DNA from: Arabidopsis thaliana
Taxonomy: Eukaryota > Streptophyta > Magnoliopsida > Brassicales > Brassicaceae
Assembly (NCBI RefSeq): GCF_000001735.4
Contig: NC_003070.9
Coordinates: 17,283,971 to 17,347,970, forward strand
DNA length: 64,000 nt
Direction: 5' to 3'
Below, one piece after another: positions 50,134 through 60,649 of this stretch. A model generated the notes under the pieces. It worked only from the letters and a program-made list of their open reading frames with translations, searched no databases and was not told the DNA's origin. Position numbers and translations under genes: made by a program. Within the stretch, counting starts at the first letter, position 1. Each line of letters opens with the position of its first letter.

Positions 50134-50340
50134 TTACCTGATTTTGCTAGTAGCCCAATCAGCCCATGACTTGGCTCCTTGAGCAGCCTCTCCGGCGCTG
50201 CTTTTGAAACTCGAAGCGGCAGCCTCCGCCGCAAGAGTCATCTCATTGCCCGTCACTTTCACCGGTAACTCTTCCGCCGAAACCATTGTCATAACCATTG
50301 ACACCGTAAAGATAATTGCAAAGAATTTGACTTTCTCCAT
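50134..50340 (-). CDS. Small secreted protein, unknown function (68 aa)
   Basis: Starting at 50340 the frame gives a clear signal peptide (MEKVKFFAIIFTVSMVMTMV, cleavage likely after VSA) and a mature part of about 46 residues rich in Ala/Ser/Glu (LAAEAAASSFKSSAGEAAQG) ending WADWATSKIR. It resembles small apoplastic or AGP-like proteins, but no defined family is recognised. An upstream in-frame ATG at 50361 would add MQILQAK. The terminal codons AAA ATC AGG TAA overlap a good donor (CAG|GTAATT), so splicing to a further exon is possible. A TATTTATAGAG motif lies at about 50463-50473 on the + strand. Confidence 0.6.
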   Translation of the reverse strand: MEKVKFFAIIFTVSMVMTMVSAEELPVKVTGNEMTLAAEAAASSFKSSAGEAAQGAKSWADWATSKIR

Positions 50341-50499
50341 TTTTGCTTGCAGAATTTGCACCTATTAAGAATTTAGAAAATTATTACTATTGATTAAAGA
50401 TTTTTGTTTTAAGACAAAATTTTGCTTGATTGATTTGTCTTCTATATGACAAAAGAAGTGTACTATTTATAGAGTAATAAGAGCGACTTAAACGGCAAA

Positions 50500-52100
50500 A
50501 CGATCGGAACACAATTTTTTTTTTTTTTTTTTTAATAATAATAACACAGTTTTATTGTTGATGATATTTTTGATTTCATTTGAAATGTATGTATGTTTTC
50601 AGTGATTTTATATCTTTCATTTTCTTGTTTTTTTTATCAATATTGATAGGTTTTCATGTCTTGATCCTAATATCACCACTCGTGTCCCTTGCCGTTGATC
50701 CAATTCTGCAATACATGTTTACTGGAGACATACTAAACATGTCATGATCCACTATTACTCACATTTTCAATCTCGTAGATAATGCTTGCCACAAGAATAT
50801 ATGTTACCACTACTTCTTTGATTTGGTTGTTGGGTTAGGTCAATTCTGATTAAACCTGTCAATCCAACTAAAAAAAAAATATTGGTGTCGACCAATAAAA
50901 AAATCATGGGCTACAAACATTTGGTTGATCTTATCACATGGATCACTATAAATTTTGGATGCTAGTCATTAGTTATTTTATTTTCTTCTGTGACATCAAA
51001 CATTTCCACTGCATGTGTTAATTGAAATAAAATTAGATAGCCACTTAAACTAAACCAAGTTGGCAAGTTCAAATGTTAGTTAAGTCATAAAGTTGCAAAA
51101 TACTAGACTTCACACTCGCACGCCCAAGCAGCAAGCTAGCAAGCACCCACACTTAGAGAAGATATTAGTGCGATACTTAAAGTAAACGATCCATAGTTTC
51201 TTGTATATATCTAAATGAGGATTAGTCCGACTATCTTATCCGAACTTACGTGAAATAGAAGTAAGTAAAACGAAATTTAGCAAAGTAGACAATAGTTTTC
51301 AAAACTTAATTAGCCAATGTTTTAGAAACTACTTAATTTCATCTACAAATTTCTCTATTTTAATGCTAAAAACTCTAGATACTTTCATGAGAAATTACTA
51401 TAGATCAAAACAAAGTATCAAAGCAATAACCAATAAATTATTGCACATTCGACGAGTTTGAATGGTAACCACTATAATAGAAATACAATTTTGTATAACT
51501 TTGACAGTTATTAATCACAAAAACTTTATTAAAGTGTTACAAAAAGTTTTATTCTCAGTTTTTTTTACAGCTTTCTTATACAGCTCTTTCTAACAACTTT
51601 CTTATACAACTTCTTCAGCTTTGCACTATTCCGATAAAGCGAACAACTCCAACTAACAGCTAAAAAACTTGTACAATTTTTGGTTACCAATCAGACCGAC
51701 ATAAAAACTTTGTAAGTAACATACATATTTATAAATATAAGTATTCTTTCAGCTAAAATTGCATTTATAAATTTTAATAAAGTTTGCTTTTTGTTGGCAG
51801 AAAATTAAACGAATAAATTATGCAATTAATTCAGATTTCAAAAAATAAAATAAACACCACCTCGATTTCATCTGAAATCTACCAGTTCCTTTTTTTTTGT
51901 TCTCCGAACGTTCTCTCCTCTCTGTCTATCATCGAACGCCGTCGCTCTCGCCGTTGACTTCTACCAGTGACCCCAACGCCTTCAATTTCCGCCTCGTCGG
52001 ATAATGTAACTGCTTCAATTTAAGCTCGTCTCTTCTCACGTTATCTCTTTAATAGTATTATAGTTTCGGTTTTGGCTCGAATTCAGTGTTAAGATACATT
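50500..52100. other. Intergenic upstream of 3BETAHSD/D1
   Basis: No gene seen. Short word repeats (TTTCTTATACA) occur at 51570-51610. The stretch from about 51880 is CT-rich and probably the 5' UTR of 3BETAHSD/D1; a TTTTGAATAG acceptor-like site just before the start codon suggests a leader intron. Confidence 0.45.
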
Positions 52101-52150
52101 ATGAACATTGCTTCTACTTTTGGATTTTGAATAGTTCATCGGAGAAGACA

Positions 52151-55060
52151 ATGGTGATGGAAGTTACAGAGACTGAGCGATGGTGCGTTGTAACTGGTGG
52201 TAGAGGATTCGCTGCAAGACATCTTGTAGAAATGCTCGTACGTTACCAAATGTTCCACGTTCGTATCGCCGATTTAGCTCCTGCGATAGTGCTCAATCCT
52301 CACGAGGAAACTGGAATTCTCGGTGAAGCAATTAGATCCGGTAGAGTTCAATACGTCTCCGCTGATCTTCGGAACAAAACTCAAGTTGTCAAAGGTATTT
52401 TTGCTTCGAATTCAATTTAGTTCAGTGATTCGTCGAATTCGTTTTTGTATCTGAAGATATAGTGAAACAGGTTTTCAAGGAGCAGAAGTGGTGTTTCATA
52501 TGGCAGCTCCAGATTCATCGATTAACAATCACCAGCTTCAGTACTCAGTTAATGTTCAAGGTTTGAAGAAACTTCAATTTTGTAAATTTTCTCTCTGTTT
52601 TAGAAATGAGAATTTAGTTTTGATTGTTTTGTTTCCAACTTGTTTGTGGTAGGGACAACAAATGTAATTGATGCTTGTATTGAGGTTGGAGTAAAGAGGC
52701 TAATCTATACAAGTTCTCCGAGTGTTGTGTTTGACGGGGTCCATGGTACTTTGAATGCTGATGAATCACTGCCGTATCCACCTAAGGTCTTTGTTATGTT
52801 GTTAAGAACTTGATATTTTCACAGGACTATGTGAAAATTTGGAGAGGTTTTTGAGCTTCTGTCACTGAGAATGTCTATCTTTTCAGCATAATGATTCATA
52901 TTCAGCTACTAAAGCTGAAGGGGAAGCTTTGATTTTGAAAGCGAATGGAAGAAGTGGACTACTCACTTGTTGCATACGTCCTAGCAGCATATTTGGTCCT
53001 GGTGATAAATTAATGGTTCCATCGCTTGTTACTGCTGCCAGGGCTGGGAAATCCAAGGTTGCCTCTATTTTCTTTGTTTTATCTCTTTGGCCTTCTAAAT
53101 GCTATCTATTTTCCTTGTGACCTATTATGCTCTGGTCTCTCCTTTTTTAGTGATGTTAATCAGTCTTGCTACTTCCATTACAGTGTATATACATATTGAA
53201 AGATATGATATTTTGCAGATATGTGTATATTTATCTAACAAAATGCCGTGCTTCCTAAGAAAATAGATCTCAATAAAATGAATAAATAAGCTAAAGATGC
53301 ATTGTCTCAAGTCTTTTTTGCTTTGTCTAGCACATTCAATCATTTAGTGTACTCTTATGATTCGTTTTGGATTCTTTATTGTCCAGTTCATTATAGGTGA
53401 TGGGAGTAACTTCTATGATTTCACTTATGTTGAAAATGTTGTGCACGCCCATGTCTGTGCTGAGCGAGCTCTAGCATCAGGAGGAGAAGTATGTGCAAAA
53501 GCTGCTGGCCAGGTATTTGTTTTCATTTGATACCATGTTGTACTTGTTTAATATCATAGTGGTACAGTTTTTTGCTGCTGTTCTTATTTTATTCTATAAG
53601 TACCTTTCTAAGTTTTAGTCCTGTCTGTTAAAACGGTCTTAACTGTAATGAATAAAAGCATTGGGGCAGCTGAATGAATAAGATAGACGCAACCTTATGT
53701 GTGCTCCTTAGGGAATTGAGGTCAGAAAGTTATATGACATTTCCTGAAGATATATATACGAGTATAGCTCCAGTCTGGTTGTATGTGGATATTTAAATTG
53801 TCCTCATTGCTTTTCTTGGACTTAATTTGGGTTATAAGGTGACATACTACATGGAAGTTGTGATTTTGTGCTATTTTTCGAAACAAAAACGCCCACAATT
53901 TCTAGAATTATGGCATTTTCTGATAGAAATTATTCTCCTCGTACTTTAGTTAGGGAATGTATATGATGTACAGCTTAATCTGACACGAAATGGCTGTGCA
54001 GGCTTACTTCATTACCAACATGGAGCCAATTAAATTTTGGGAGTTTATGTCACAGCTTCTTGAAGGACTTGGCTATGAGAGGTATATTTTCTTTAACAAA
54101 AGAAGGTTCCTAACTAGAGTACATTTGATTTATGTTTATTCATGATGAACTAATAGAAGTTTGTAAATTGGTATATGTTTTTCAGGCCAAGTATAAAGAT
54201 ACCTGCAAGTCTCATGATGCCAATAGCATATCTTGTGGAACTAGCATATAAATTACTCGGACCGTATGGGATGAAAGTACCAGTGCTAACACCTTCTAGG
54301 GTTAGGCTACTCTCTTGCAACAGAACATTTGATTCTTCAAAAGCAAAGGATCGTTTAGGCTATTCTCCTGTTGTCCCACTTCAGGTTTATACAATCTTTT
54401 CTTTCGTTCAAAACAAAGATCGATATATTTTCTGCCTCTGTATAGCTTATCCTTGCACTTTCATTGGTTTTTTTTGGAATGCTAGGAAGGTATAAAGAGG
54501 ACAATAGATTCATTCTCACACTTGAAAGCTCAAAATCAACCCAAAACAGAAGGTACTTATAGCGATGTCTCTAGATATTTTCTGCTTTGAGATAAAATCA
54601 TATGACAAGTTCAGTGAAGGTGTCAAAAGTCATACCATTGTGATTGTATTCTTAGGAATTAGGATCAGGGGTTTTTCGATGCGGAGACACCGTACCGAAA
54701 CATTCATATTAGATTAGATTAGGTACTAAGATTCATGAAAACCCAAAAGAAATCTTGTTACTAAGGTTAAACTACCCTACTTATGATAATAGAAATTACA
54801 CTAGTAATCTTGGCTCAGATACTGAGAAAGTCTTATTGATGACATTTGCAGTTACTGAAACAATTCAATGGAAAAAGCAGACTCTCATTGCCATAGTCAT
54901 TCTGATTACTCTCTATCATAACTTTGTTGCAACCACCGGATCATCTTCCGTCATAATAACTGCTGTTTCCAAGGTTTTGTTGGTATCATCAATTTTTATG
55001 TTCATCAATGGCATTTTACCAGAGAAAATGAAAGTGTTCGGGAGCAAGAAGATCGACTAA
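52151..55060 (+). CDS. 3BETAHSD/D1: Sterol 4-alpha-carboxylate 3-dehydrogenase (C4-decarboxylase), 3BETAHSD/D1
   Basis: Nine exons (52151-52394, 52471-52560, 52653-52786, 52887-53057, 53387-53512, 54002-54081, 54186-54384, 54486-54552, 54852-55060) give 439 aa, the known length. The Rossmann dinucleotide motif [13 protein letters not shown] is at about residues 15-27; the catalytic YxxxK is YSATKAEGE (exon 4). The enzyme removes the C4 carboxyl group in the ER sterol C4-demethylation complex. The C-terminal exon gives two hydrophobic segments ([17 protein letters not shown] and [16 protein letters not shown]), the first hairpin of a reticulon-like domain, and stops soon after; the paralogue D2 carries a longer reticulon region. 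The start at 52151 is the first ATG of the frame; no ATG lies upstream of it. Confidence 0.95.
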
Positions 55061-55574
55061 AGAATACTCCAAATTTGAGCTTTGTGTAAGGTAAACAACG
55101 ACTTATTTTTTCCTCTATACATTGATAAACATGACTCCTGCCTGTGTAGATGGATGTTGTTTGGTCTGAGTTTTGCGTCGTTTATTTTACGATTTGTAAT
55201 TTGAACTCTGTAACTGTCGATTTCGGTTACTCTGATACCAAAATCTATGAATTGATGATCAATACTTGTGTTTGTCAGCTTAATTTAATCAAACGATTAC
55301 ACCGATGAAGATTTTTAACATTCTTTCTTCTGCTGAAACAAGTGTGATGGTTTGTTGTTGCTGTTGCTGTGATCTTTCGTTTCTTTAACATCTTTTTCTC
55401 ACTTCCATTCTTGTTCTTAGGTAAAAATATGTCTAGTAGTGAAAAATCAGAATTTTTAACCATCTTGTTTTATTTGGGAATTTCTCCATCCATCATGAAG
55501 GAGTCGAATTAAACCAAAGTTCAGAAATTTGAATTAGAGACATTAAAATATAAAAATATCATTCTACTTCCACT

Positions 55575-55613
55575 AAAACCCTCTTCCAAGCTAACGATGC
55601 GGGTTTAATTCCC
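55575..55613 (+). pseudogene. Plastid trnG-UCC 3'-half remnant (NUPT fragment)
   Basis: CTCTTCCAAGCTAACGATGC followed by GGGTTTAATTCCC matches, from memory, the anticodon loop (CTTCCAA, anticodon UCC), variable region and T arm of plastid tRNA-Gly(UCC). The T-loop CG has become TA, the change expected from CpG methylation decay in the nucleus. The acceptor stem is missing. Not functional. Confidence 0.45.
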
Positions 55614-55701
55614 AAGACTTGCGCAAAAAGCATGCCCAATATTGCTTTATCCAACCTCCGATGACCGTCTCTATCTTCTTCTCCTTTTCTCGTTCTTTTG
55701 A

Positions 55702-55789
55702 TTCTTCTTCTTCTTCTTCTTCTTCTTCTTCTTCTTCTTCTTCTTCTTCTTCTTCTTCTTCTTCTTCTTCTTCTTCTTCTTCTTCTTCT
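55702..55789. repeat. (TTC)n microsatellite, about 29 units
   Basis: An uninterrupted TTC run. On the minus strand it reads GAA repeats directly after the ancestral F-box stop codon (55801-55803). Confidence 0.97.
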
Positions 55790-55800
55790 GATTCTGATAC

Positions 55801-57002
55801 TTAATCTTCTGTCTTCACATATGGAGCATAGATACTTGACTCGAGTAGCTTTGGATCGTTAACATCAAGATCCTCAACATGGTCTGCGAAGACGTAAACT
55901 ACTCTACTACGATAGTAGTCATATTCATGCTGACATTCTCCAAAACCTTGGATTTCAACACGTTGGATAGTGTTCATCTCTGGATTGAAGTAGAAACATA
56001 AAACGGTTTTCCAGATGTAAAACTTTGCATGGACAAAACAATTTTACCTGTAGCAGTCACTCTAACAACGAAAACGTCATGAGTAAAGAATTTATCATCC
56101 CTCAAACTGTAAGCATATTTTAACCATTCCTGTTCCTCTACATCCACTAGAATCCACACACGCAACTTCATGGCATCATCAGTGACATCATCATAATAAA
56201 TCAAACCTAACCCTTATAGTTAATCAAATGACAAAAGCTCTCTAGGTAAATAAACTTGAAATTTCTTAGACCTAACATCAAAGCAAACTATCACAAAATC
56301 ATGCATCTTCTCAGACGTGTCATCGTTGTAAACATCACACGTGTCACCTAAGTAATACAAAACCCCATTGATGCATATTGATATCCTTTCACTCACAATA
56401 TCATGTGTTAAGGAACATGTTATCTCTCTCCACCTCATTTCTCCGGTTTCATATGTAAGAATTTACTGATTATCAGGACCAAATGGATAAGCCATGCACA
56501 ATACCTTGAATTGCTTGTCAATTGGATCAAACCCGAAAAAGCTTAATTCCTTTCTGTACCTTTTCAGATAAGGTAAGGATGCATACCGGCCCGTTATAGG
56601 GTTACATATCACACGCACTTCAGAGTACATATCATAGAAATAAGTCAAACCAGAGGCATAACAGCAAGATAGTTTTCGGTTCTCACTAGAAGAATACATC
56701 TGTATTTTGTTTGGAAGGAACTTCATATGAAAGTCGGCCGCTACTACAAGAGACGACGATGAATTATCATACGGACTCTGATGCTTAGGCAAAGAGAAGA
56801 AACACCATAAACCATTTCTTTTGATGGCGAATAAGAGACGCGGCTGAGTTGAGGAACTGGTGAGAAATAATTCTGTGAAATATGGACGACTAAGCATTGA
56901 TGCCCATTGCTTCGACACGCAATGAAACCTCGCGATTGACTTTGCAGGCAATCTCAACATTATCTCGAGGATGAGTTCTTTAGGGATGGAATCTGAAATC
57001 AT
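55801..57002 (-). pseudogene. F-box associated (FBA-type) gene, disrupted
   Basis: The start at 57002 gives an N-terminal F-box (SIPKELILEIMLRLPAKSIA, VSKQWASML) and then FBA-type repeats. The frame hits an in-frame TAA at 56463-56465, yet homology continues in the same frame (ILTYETGEMRWREI ... DFVIVCFDVRSKKF). Near 56210-56222 further stops and a small indel interrupt the NYKG region. Homology resumes (GLIYYDDVTDDAMKLRVW) and a one-base loss near 55990 shifts the frame before the C-terminal part (VEIQGFGE ... HVEDLDVNDPKLLESSIYAPY). F-box proteins supply SCF substrate recognition; this copy could at best make a 179-aa truncated form. Probably AT1G47300 (from memory). Confidence 0.8.
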
Positions 57003-57539
57003 GATTGCGTGATAATAAAAATACAAAAGTGTGTAAATACATATAATTGCATAATAGAGTTTTCATTGTTCGCTATTATTTACATAAAAAAGGTCTTTGT
57101 GTTAAAAAATATCAAAAAGGATTAAACTCTAAATCTCTTTATATAGATTTCTTTGCTTTTGTAACCAACACACAGATTAGGTAAAATTTCCTAAGCTTTG
57201 AAAAATCTACATATACATTTTTTTGCCGTCATTTTAGCAAATAAATCATGTACTTGACACTTATTTACAATGGCATGCCATTAACATTAAATATTTTCTG
57301 TTGATAATTAAATACAAGATATTATATTCAATCATAGTTGCCAAAAATCTCTCAAGATATCTAATTGGTATTAATTATTCAGATTTAAAAATCTAAATAT
57401 TTTATATTGCGCTCAACAAACGTTTTCAAAAACCTCTCCAAAAAGTTCTACACGGGTTTATTCACATATTTATAATCCGAGATTTTTTTCATCAACTAAT
57501 TACTCCCAACATACATTTTCCGAGATTTCTTCTCTACGA

Positions 57540-57715
57540 TATATGTTGAATTATATATCTTTTAAATTGATTTGAATTATATATCTTTTAAATTAAAATA
57601 TTATTAGAACAAAAATAACAAAATAATATTTAATTTCATTGAACGGGGTTAGATGGTCGGACGGGTTTGGGTCGATAGTAATACGAGACGGTATACCACG
57701 GATAAAATTCATTAG
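57540..57715 (+). repeat. Inverted partial copy of the Helitron body at 48.7 kb
   Basis: GATAGTAATACGAGACGGTA, ACGGATAAAATTCATTAGAT and the surrounding words are the reverse complement of 48690-48800 with a few changes. No terminal hairpin is present. Confidence 0.65.
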
Positions 57716-57739
57716 ATATATTTAATTTCTCTTTTGGTC

Positions 57740-58956
57740 ATAGGAGTGTAGTAATCCCACCGGTGTTTTTCGTTATGGTGGTTTTTTTTTTGGATTTCTT
57801 CTCGCGTGATGGGATTCTTAGATCTGAGGTTGGTGCCTCCGTTTTCGGCGGTTCTGGTCTTGCTGATGGCTCGCCATTGATGTCTGAGGTTAGTTTGTTC
57901 AGGTGTATTTGCATAATTTTTGGCCTGCGTTTGGTGTCTCTTCTAGTTTATTGCGAGTTTGTTCTTGGGTTTTGCGGATACGGTTGTAGCGACTTTGTTT
58001 GTGGATTTTTTGGTTTTAGCGAATTGGTTCCGGATCTGTAGGATCTACGGTGCTGCTCTGAGAATTATGCCATTGTTTTGTTGGATCCGTGCCCTTTCAT
58101 TAGTCGCTTTGTGCTTATTTTCTCCAAGCCGTTTTGGTTGAGTGGTGTTTGGGAGTTAGTCAGGTTCAGTCCTGCCCTTGCTCTTATTTCCGTTCCTGGT
58201 CTCCTCGTTTCAGCCATTGTTTCACATTGGGTTTGTTTCCTTGCTAAGATGATGTTATGTTTTGGTTGCTTCGATCGATAGACCTCTAAGTTTTCAGTTC
58301 ATTCTTCTCCCTAATGTTGTTCGTTATGGTTGTTAGCTGTCTCGGTTTCATCTTTCTTGCTCTTGAGTTTGATGTTTTTCGAGAGATTGGGCCTTTCTCC
58401 TTGTCCTTGCTTTCCTGTTGGGATTGCCTTTTGAAGATTTCTATTTAGACGCTAGTGGACGCAGCAGTCGTCGGACATCGTATTCGGAAGTGTGCTCGAG
58501 GTTCCTTTAACTCTTTTGTCTCGCTTGCCGGGTTATGAAGCTTTTGTTCTTGGTTTGGAGAGATTAGCTCTCATTTTGATAGGAGGAGGTAGATGTTATC
58601 TTCGGGTTGGCCGCGAGCATCCTTGGTAAATCTCTATCGCTTGAGCTTTTGAAGATTGGGTTACTTGTCTTTTTGGGTCTTTTGTTTTTTTTTAAAGTTA
58701 TAGGCTTGGTGCTTTTTTCTTAGTTTTTGGTTTCGACCTCTTGCGTTTGTGGTTTGAAGTATTATGTTTTGTTTTATTACTATGTTTAGTTTCACTTTTT
58801 TAGAGCCAATTTCCGAGGAAATTTTGTTTTCTGTCGGCTTTGACTCTGGAGACTTTTATGTCGTCCGCTGGCTTTAATTTCCCTTATTTGGGTTTTGTAT
58901 TTCACTTTGGTATCATTTCAAGATCAATAAACTAATAGTTTGAGTAAAAAAAAAAA
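57740..58956 (+). mobile_element. Poly(A)-tailed, non-coding retroposon-like insertion
   Basis: A sharp change to GC-richer, GTT/TCG-rich sequence begins near 57745 and ends in GATCAATAAACTAATAGTTT plus an A-run (58946-58956). Possible target duplication: GGTCATAGGAG on the left (57736-57746) against GGTATAGAGAG on the right (58958-58968), imperfect. Open frames (57763-58041 and others) have no RT or gag-like motif. It fits a LINE 3' fragment or a Sadhu-type retroposon, inserted beside the Helitron fragment. Confidence 0.5.
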
Positions 58957-59111
58957 TGGTATAGAGAGCCCAGGCAGGCTCATGTCATGTGAATCTTGCC
59001 ACATCACTAACATAATTAATATCGGAAAACTTCAATGGGTGTTATCGTCATTTCCCTAAAAAGAACAACGAGACAATCGACGGTTACGGCGGCGTAAACC
59101 TTATCGGACGA

Positions 59112-60648
59112 ATGAAGATCTGTCGCTCTCCTTCCTCCGTCGTACTCTCTCTATTCATCCAAGTCCTTACTCTAGCCGTCGCTCTCGATCCTTCGCAGCC
59201 AGACGAATCCAACATCACCGCAACACCGATTCTACAGGTAAATCAAATCAAATCAATCTTCTTCTCTGGTGTTTGATCGTCTGACCAATTGGCATTCGCT
59301 ACTTTAGGATGTGCTGAAGGAGATATCGGTGAAGCAGAAGTGGAATCTAGAGGAAGTTAGATTTTCGAAATTGGAAGTTAAGAAGATTCGTATTGGTACG
59401 AGTCGGAGATTTGAGATCCGGATCCGATTAGGGAAGAGCAGATTCGTATTCATCTTCCCGGATGAAATAACAGATTGGAGAAGAAGCGGCGGGGGTAGTG
59501 ATGTTGAGTTGCAGGAACTAGTTCGGGAAGTTAATTCGAGTAAGGTTCTTGATCCGCCGCTTGTATTGAAAGGTCCATTTGAGCTACTTGTCGATGGCAA
59601 TGATCGTCTCTCGCTTTCGTTACCGGTAAAAATGTTCTTCTTTAAACGACTCTCTTAGTGCTATGATTGATGGTAATGATCTACTCAGTGTTAGGATTAT
59701 CGGAGGAATTCGAAACTTAGGTCTTGTTTTAGTGATTTTTTTTACGTTTCTTCGTTCGTGGTCTCGAGTAGATGACCACGAACGAAGAAACGTTAAGTGC
59801 AAAAAGTAATGAAAGGCCTGAATACGTTTTAAGGAAGACTTGGTTTATGTGTGGGAGTAGCTTGTTTTGTCACTGATGATTTCGAGCTTATGATTTGTTT
59901 TCAGATGAACATTTCACATAGCGGTTTAAAACGAGTTCTTGTGAGTGAGGGCATCTCAGTAGAAATAAGGGAAGCTCAAGCAGTCTCTCTATTCCACTCA
60001 TCCCATCGAAGATACGCTGCTACTGTCGATCCTGTAAATATTAAAGAAGGAAGTTCTTTATGGTCGTTTTGGGGTTCTGTGTGTGTGCCATTGCCTCCCA
60101 TACAAATCATAGGGTCAGCTTCATTGGTTGCGTTTAGGACTTCAAATGCAACTACGCAAATCAAGACTTCGTACTTATCAGATGAGGCAATCCATTTATA
60201 TGCAGAAAAATGTTATTATAAAGCTCACACGTACAGGCAGCATCGGTTCCCAAATGATCTTCTTGGCTTAAAGATCCACAAGTTGGAGAAAGTTCTGAAC
60301 TCTTTAGGGAATGGAACACGACAAACAGTGAGTTCTGTAACAGCTAAACTAAAGGCATCAGGAATGGTACGGTTTCAGTTAGAGATCGAGAGAAGTATTG
60401 GGAAGAATGAGAGTGTGATAAGTAAAAAAGTAGCATGGAGAACAAAACCGAAGATCGAACGGGTTTGGTTTGAAGTAACGGCGAAAATCGAAGGAGATAA
60501 GTTGAAAGCAGTGAGGCTGAGAAAAGTAGTGCCTTTCATTGAAGTGGATACAGAAGCATGGAGCAGTTTGATGTCTAACATGTCATTCACAAAGTTTCCA
60601 TCATTACTTGTTCCTCAAGAAGCTTTAACACTCGATGTCAAATGGTAG
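59112..60648 (+). CDS. Plant-specific protein of unknown function with signal peptide (395 aa)
   Basis: Three exons (59112-59237, 59308-59625, 59905-60648) give 395 aa. Residues 1-24 are a signal peptide (RSPSSVVLSLFIQVLTLAVA). The mature part has no membrane segment and no known catalytic motif; it is basic, beta-rich in appearance (KIRIGTSRRFEIRIRLG), with possible N-glycosylation sites (NIT, NIS, NAT, NGT, NES, NMS). There is no C-terminal HDEL (it ends TLDVKW). Probably AT1G47310; similarity to the ER-stress protein TIN1 (AT5G64510) is a vague recollection. An ORF-finder would start the last exon upstream, but the splice AG before ATGAACATT joins exons 2 and 3 in frame. Intron 2 holds a perfect hairpin. 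Confidence 0.88.
59744..59793. repeat. Perfect 20-bp inverted repeat in intron 2 of the gene at 59112-60648
   Basis: ACGTTTCTTCGTTCGTGGTC, a 10-base loop TCGAGTAGAT, then the exact reverse complement. It lies within the intron 59626-59904 and pairing does not extend beyond the arms. Confidence 0.97.
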
Positions 60649-60649
60649 G

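Noticed and set aside
54755-55060. Separate 101-aa membrane protein gene
   Set aside because: A good acceptor at 54851 joins 54852-55060 in frame to the preceding 3BETAHSD/D1 exon, giving exactly 439 aa.
55575-55640. Functional nuclear tRNA gene
   Set aside because: Only the anticodon loop to T arm is present; no D arm or acceptor stem can be formed, and the T loop has lost its conserved TTC.
55619-55804. Poly-serine protein on the plus strand
   Set aside because: The frame is produced entirely by the TTC microsatellite.
56460-56470. Intron removing the stop codon of the F-box gene
   Set aside because: No GT donor lies just before the TAA in a position that preserves the flanking homologous residues (DNQ / ILTYETG), so an in-frame stop is the simpler reading.
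57763-58281. Overlapping plus-strand frames (92, 60 and 67 aa)
   Set aside because: All lie in the retroposon-like segment, three frames are open in turn with TTG/GTT-rich hydrophobic content, and none has a conserved domain.
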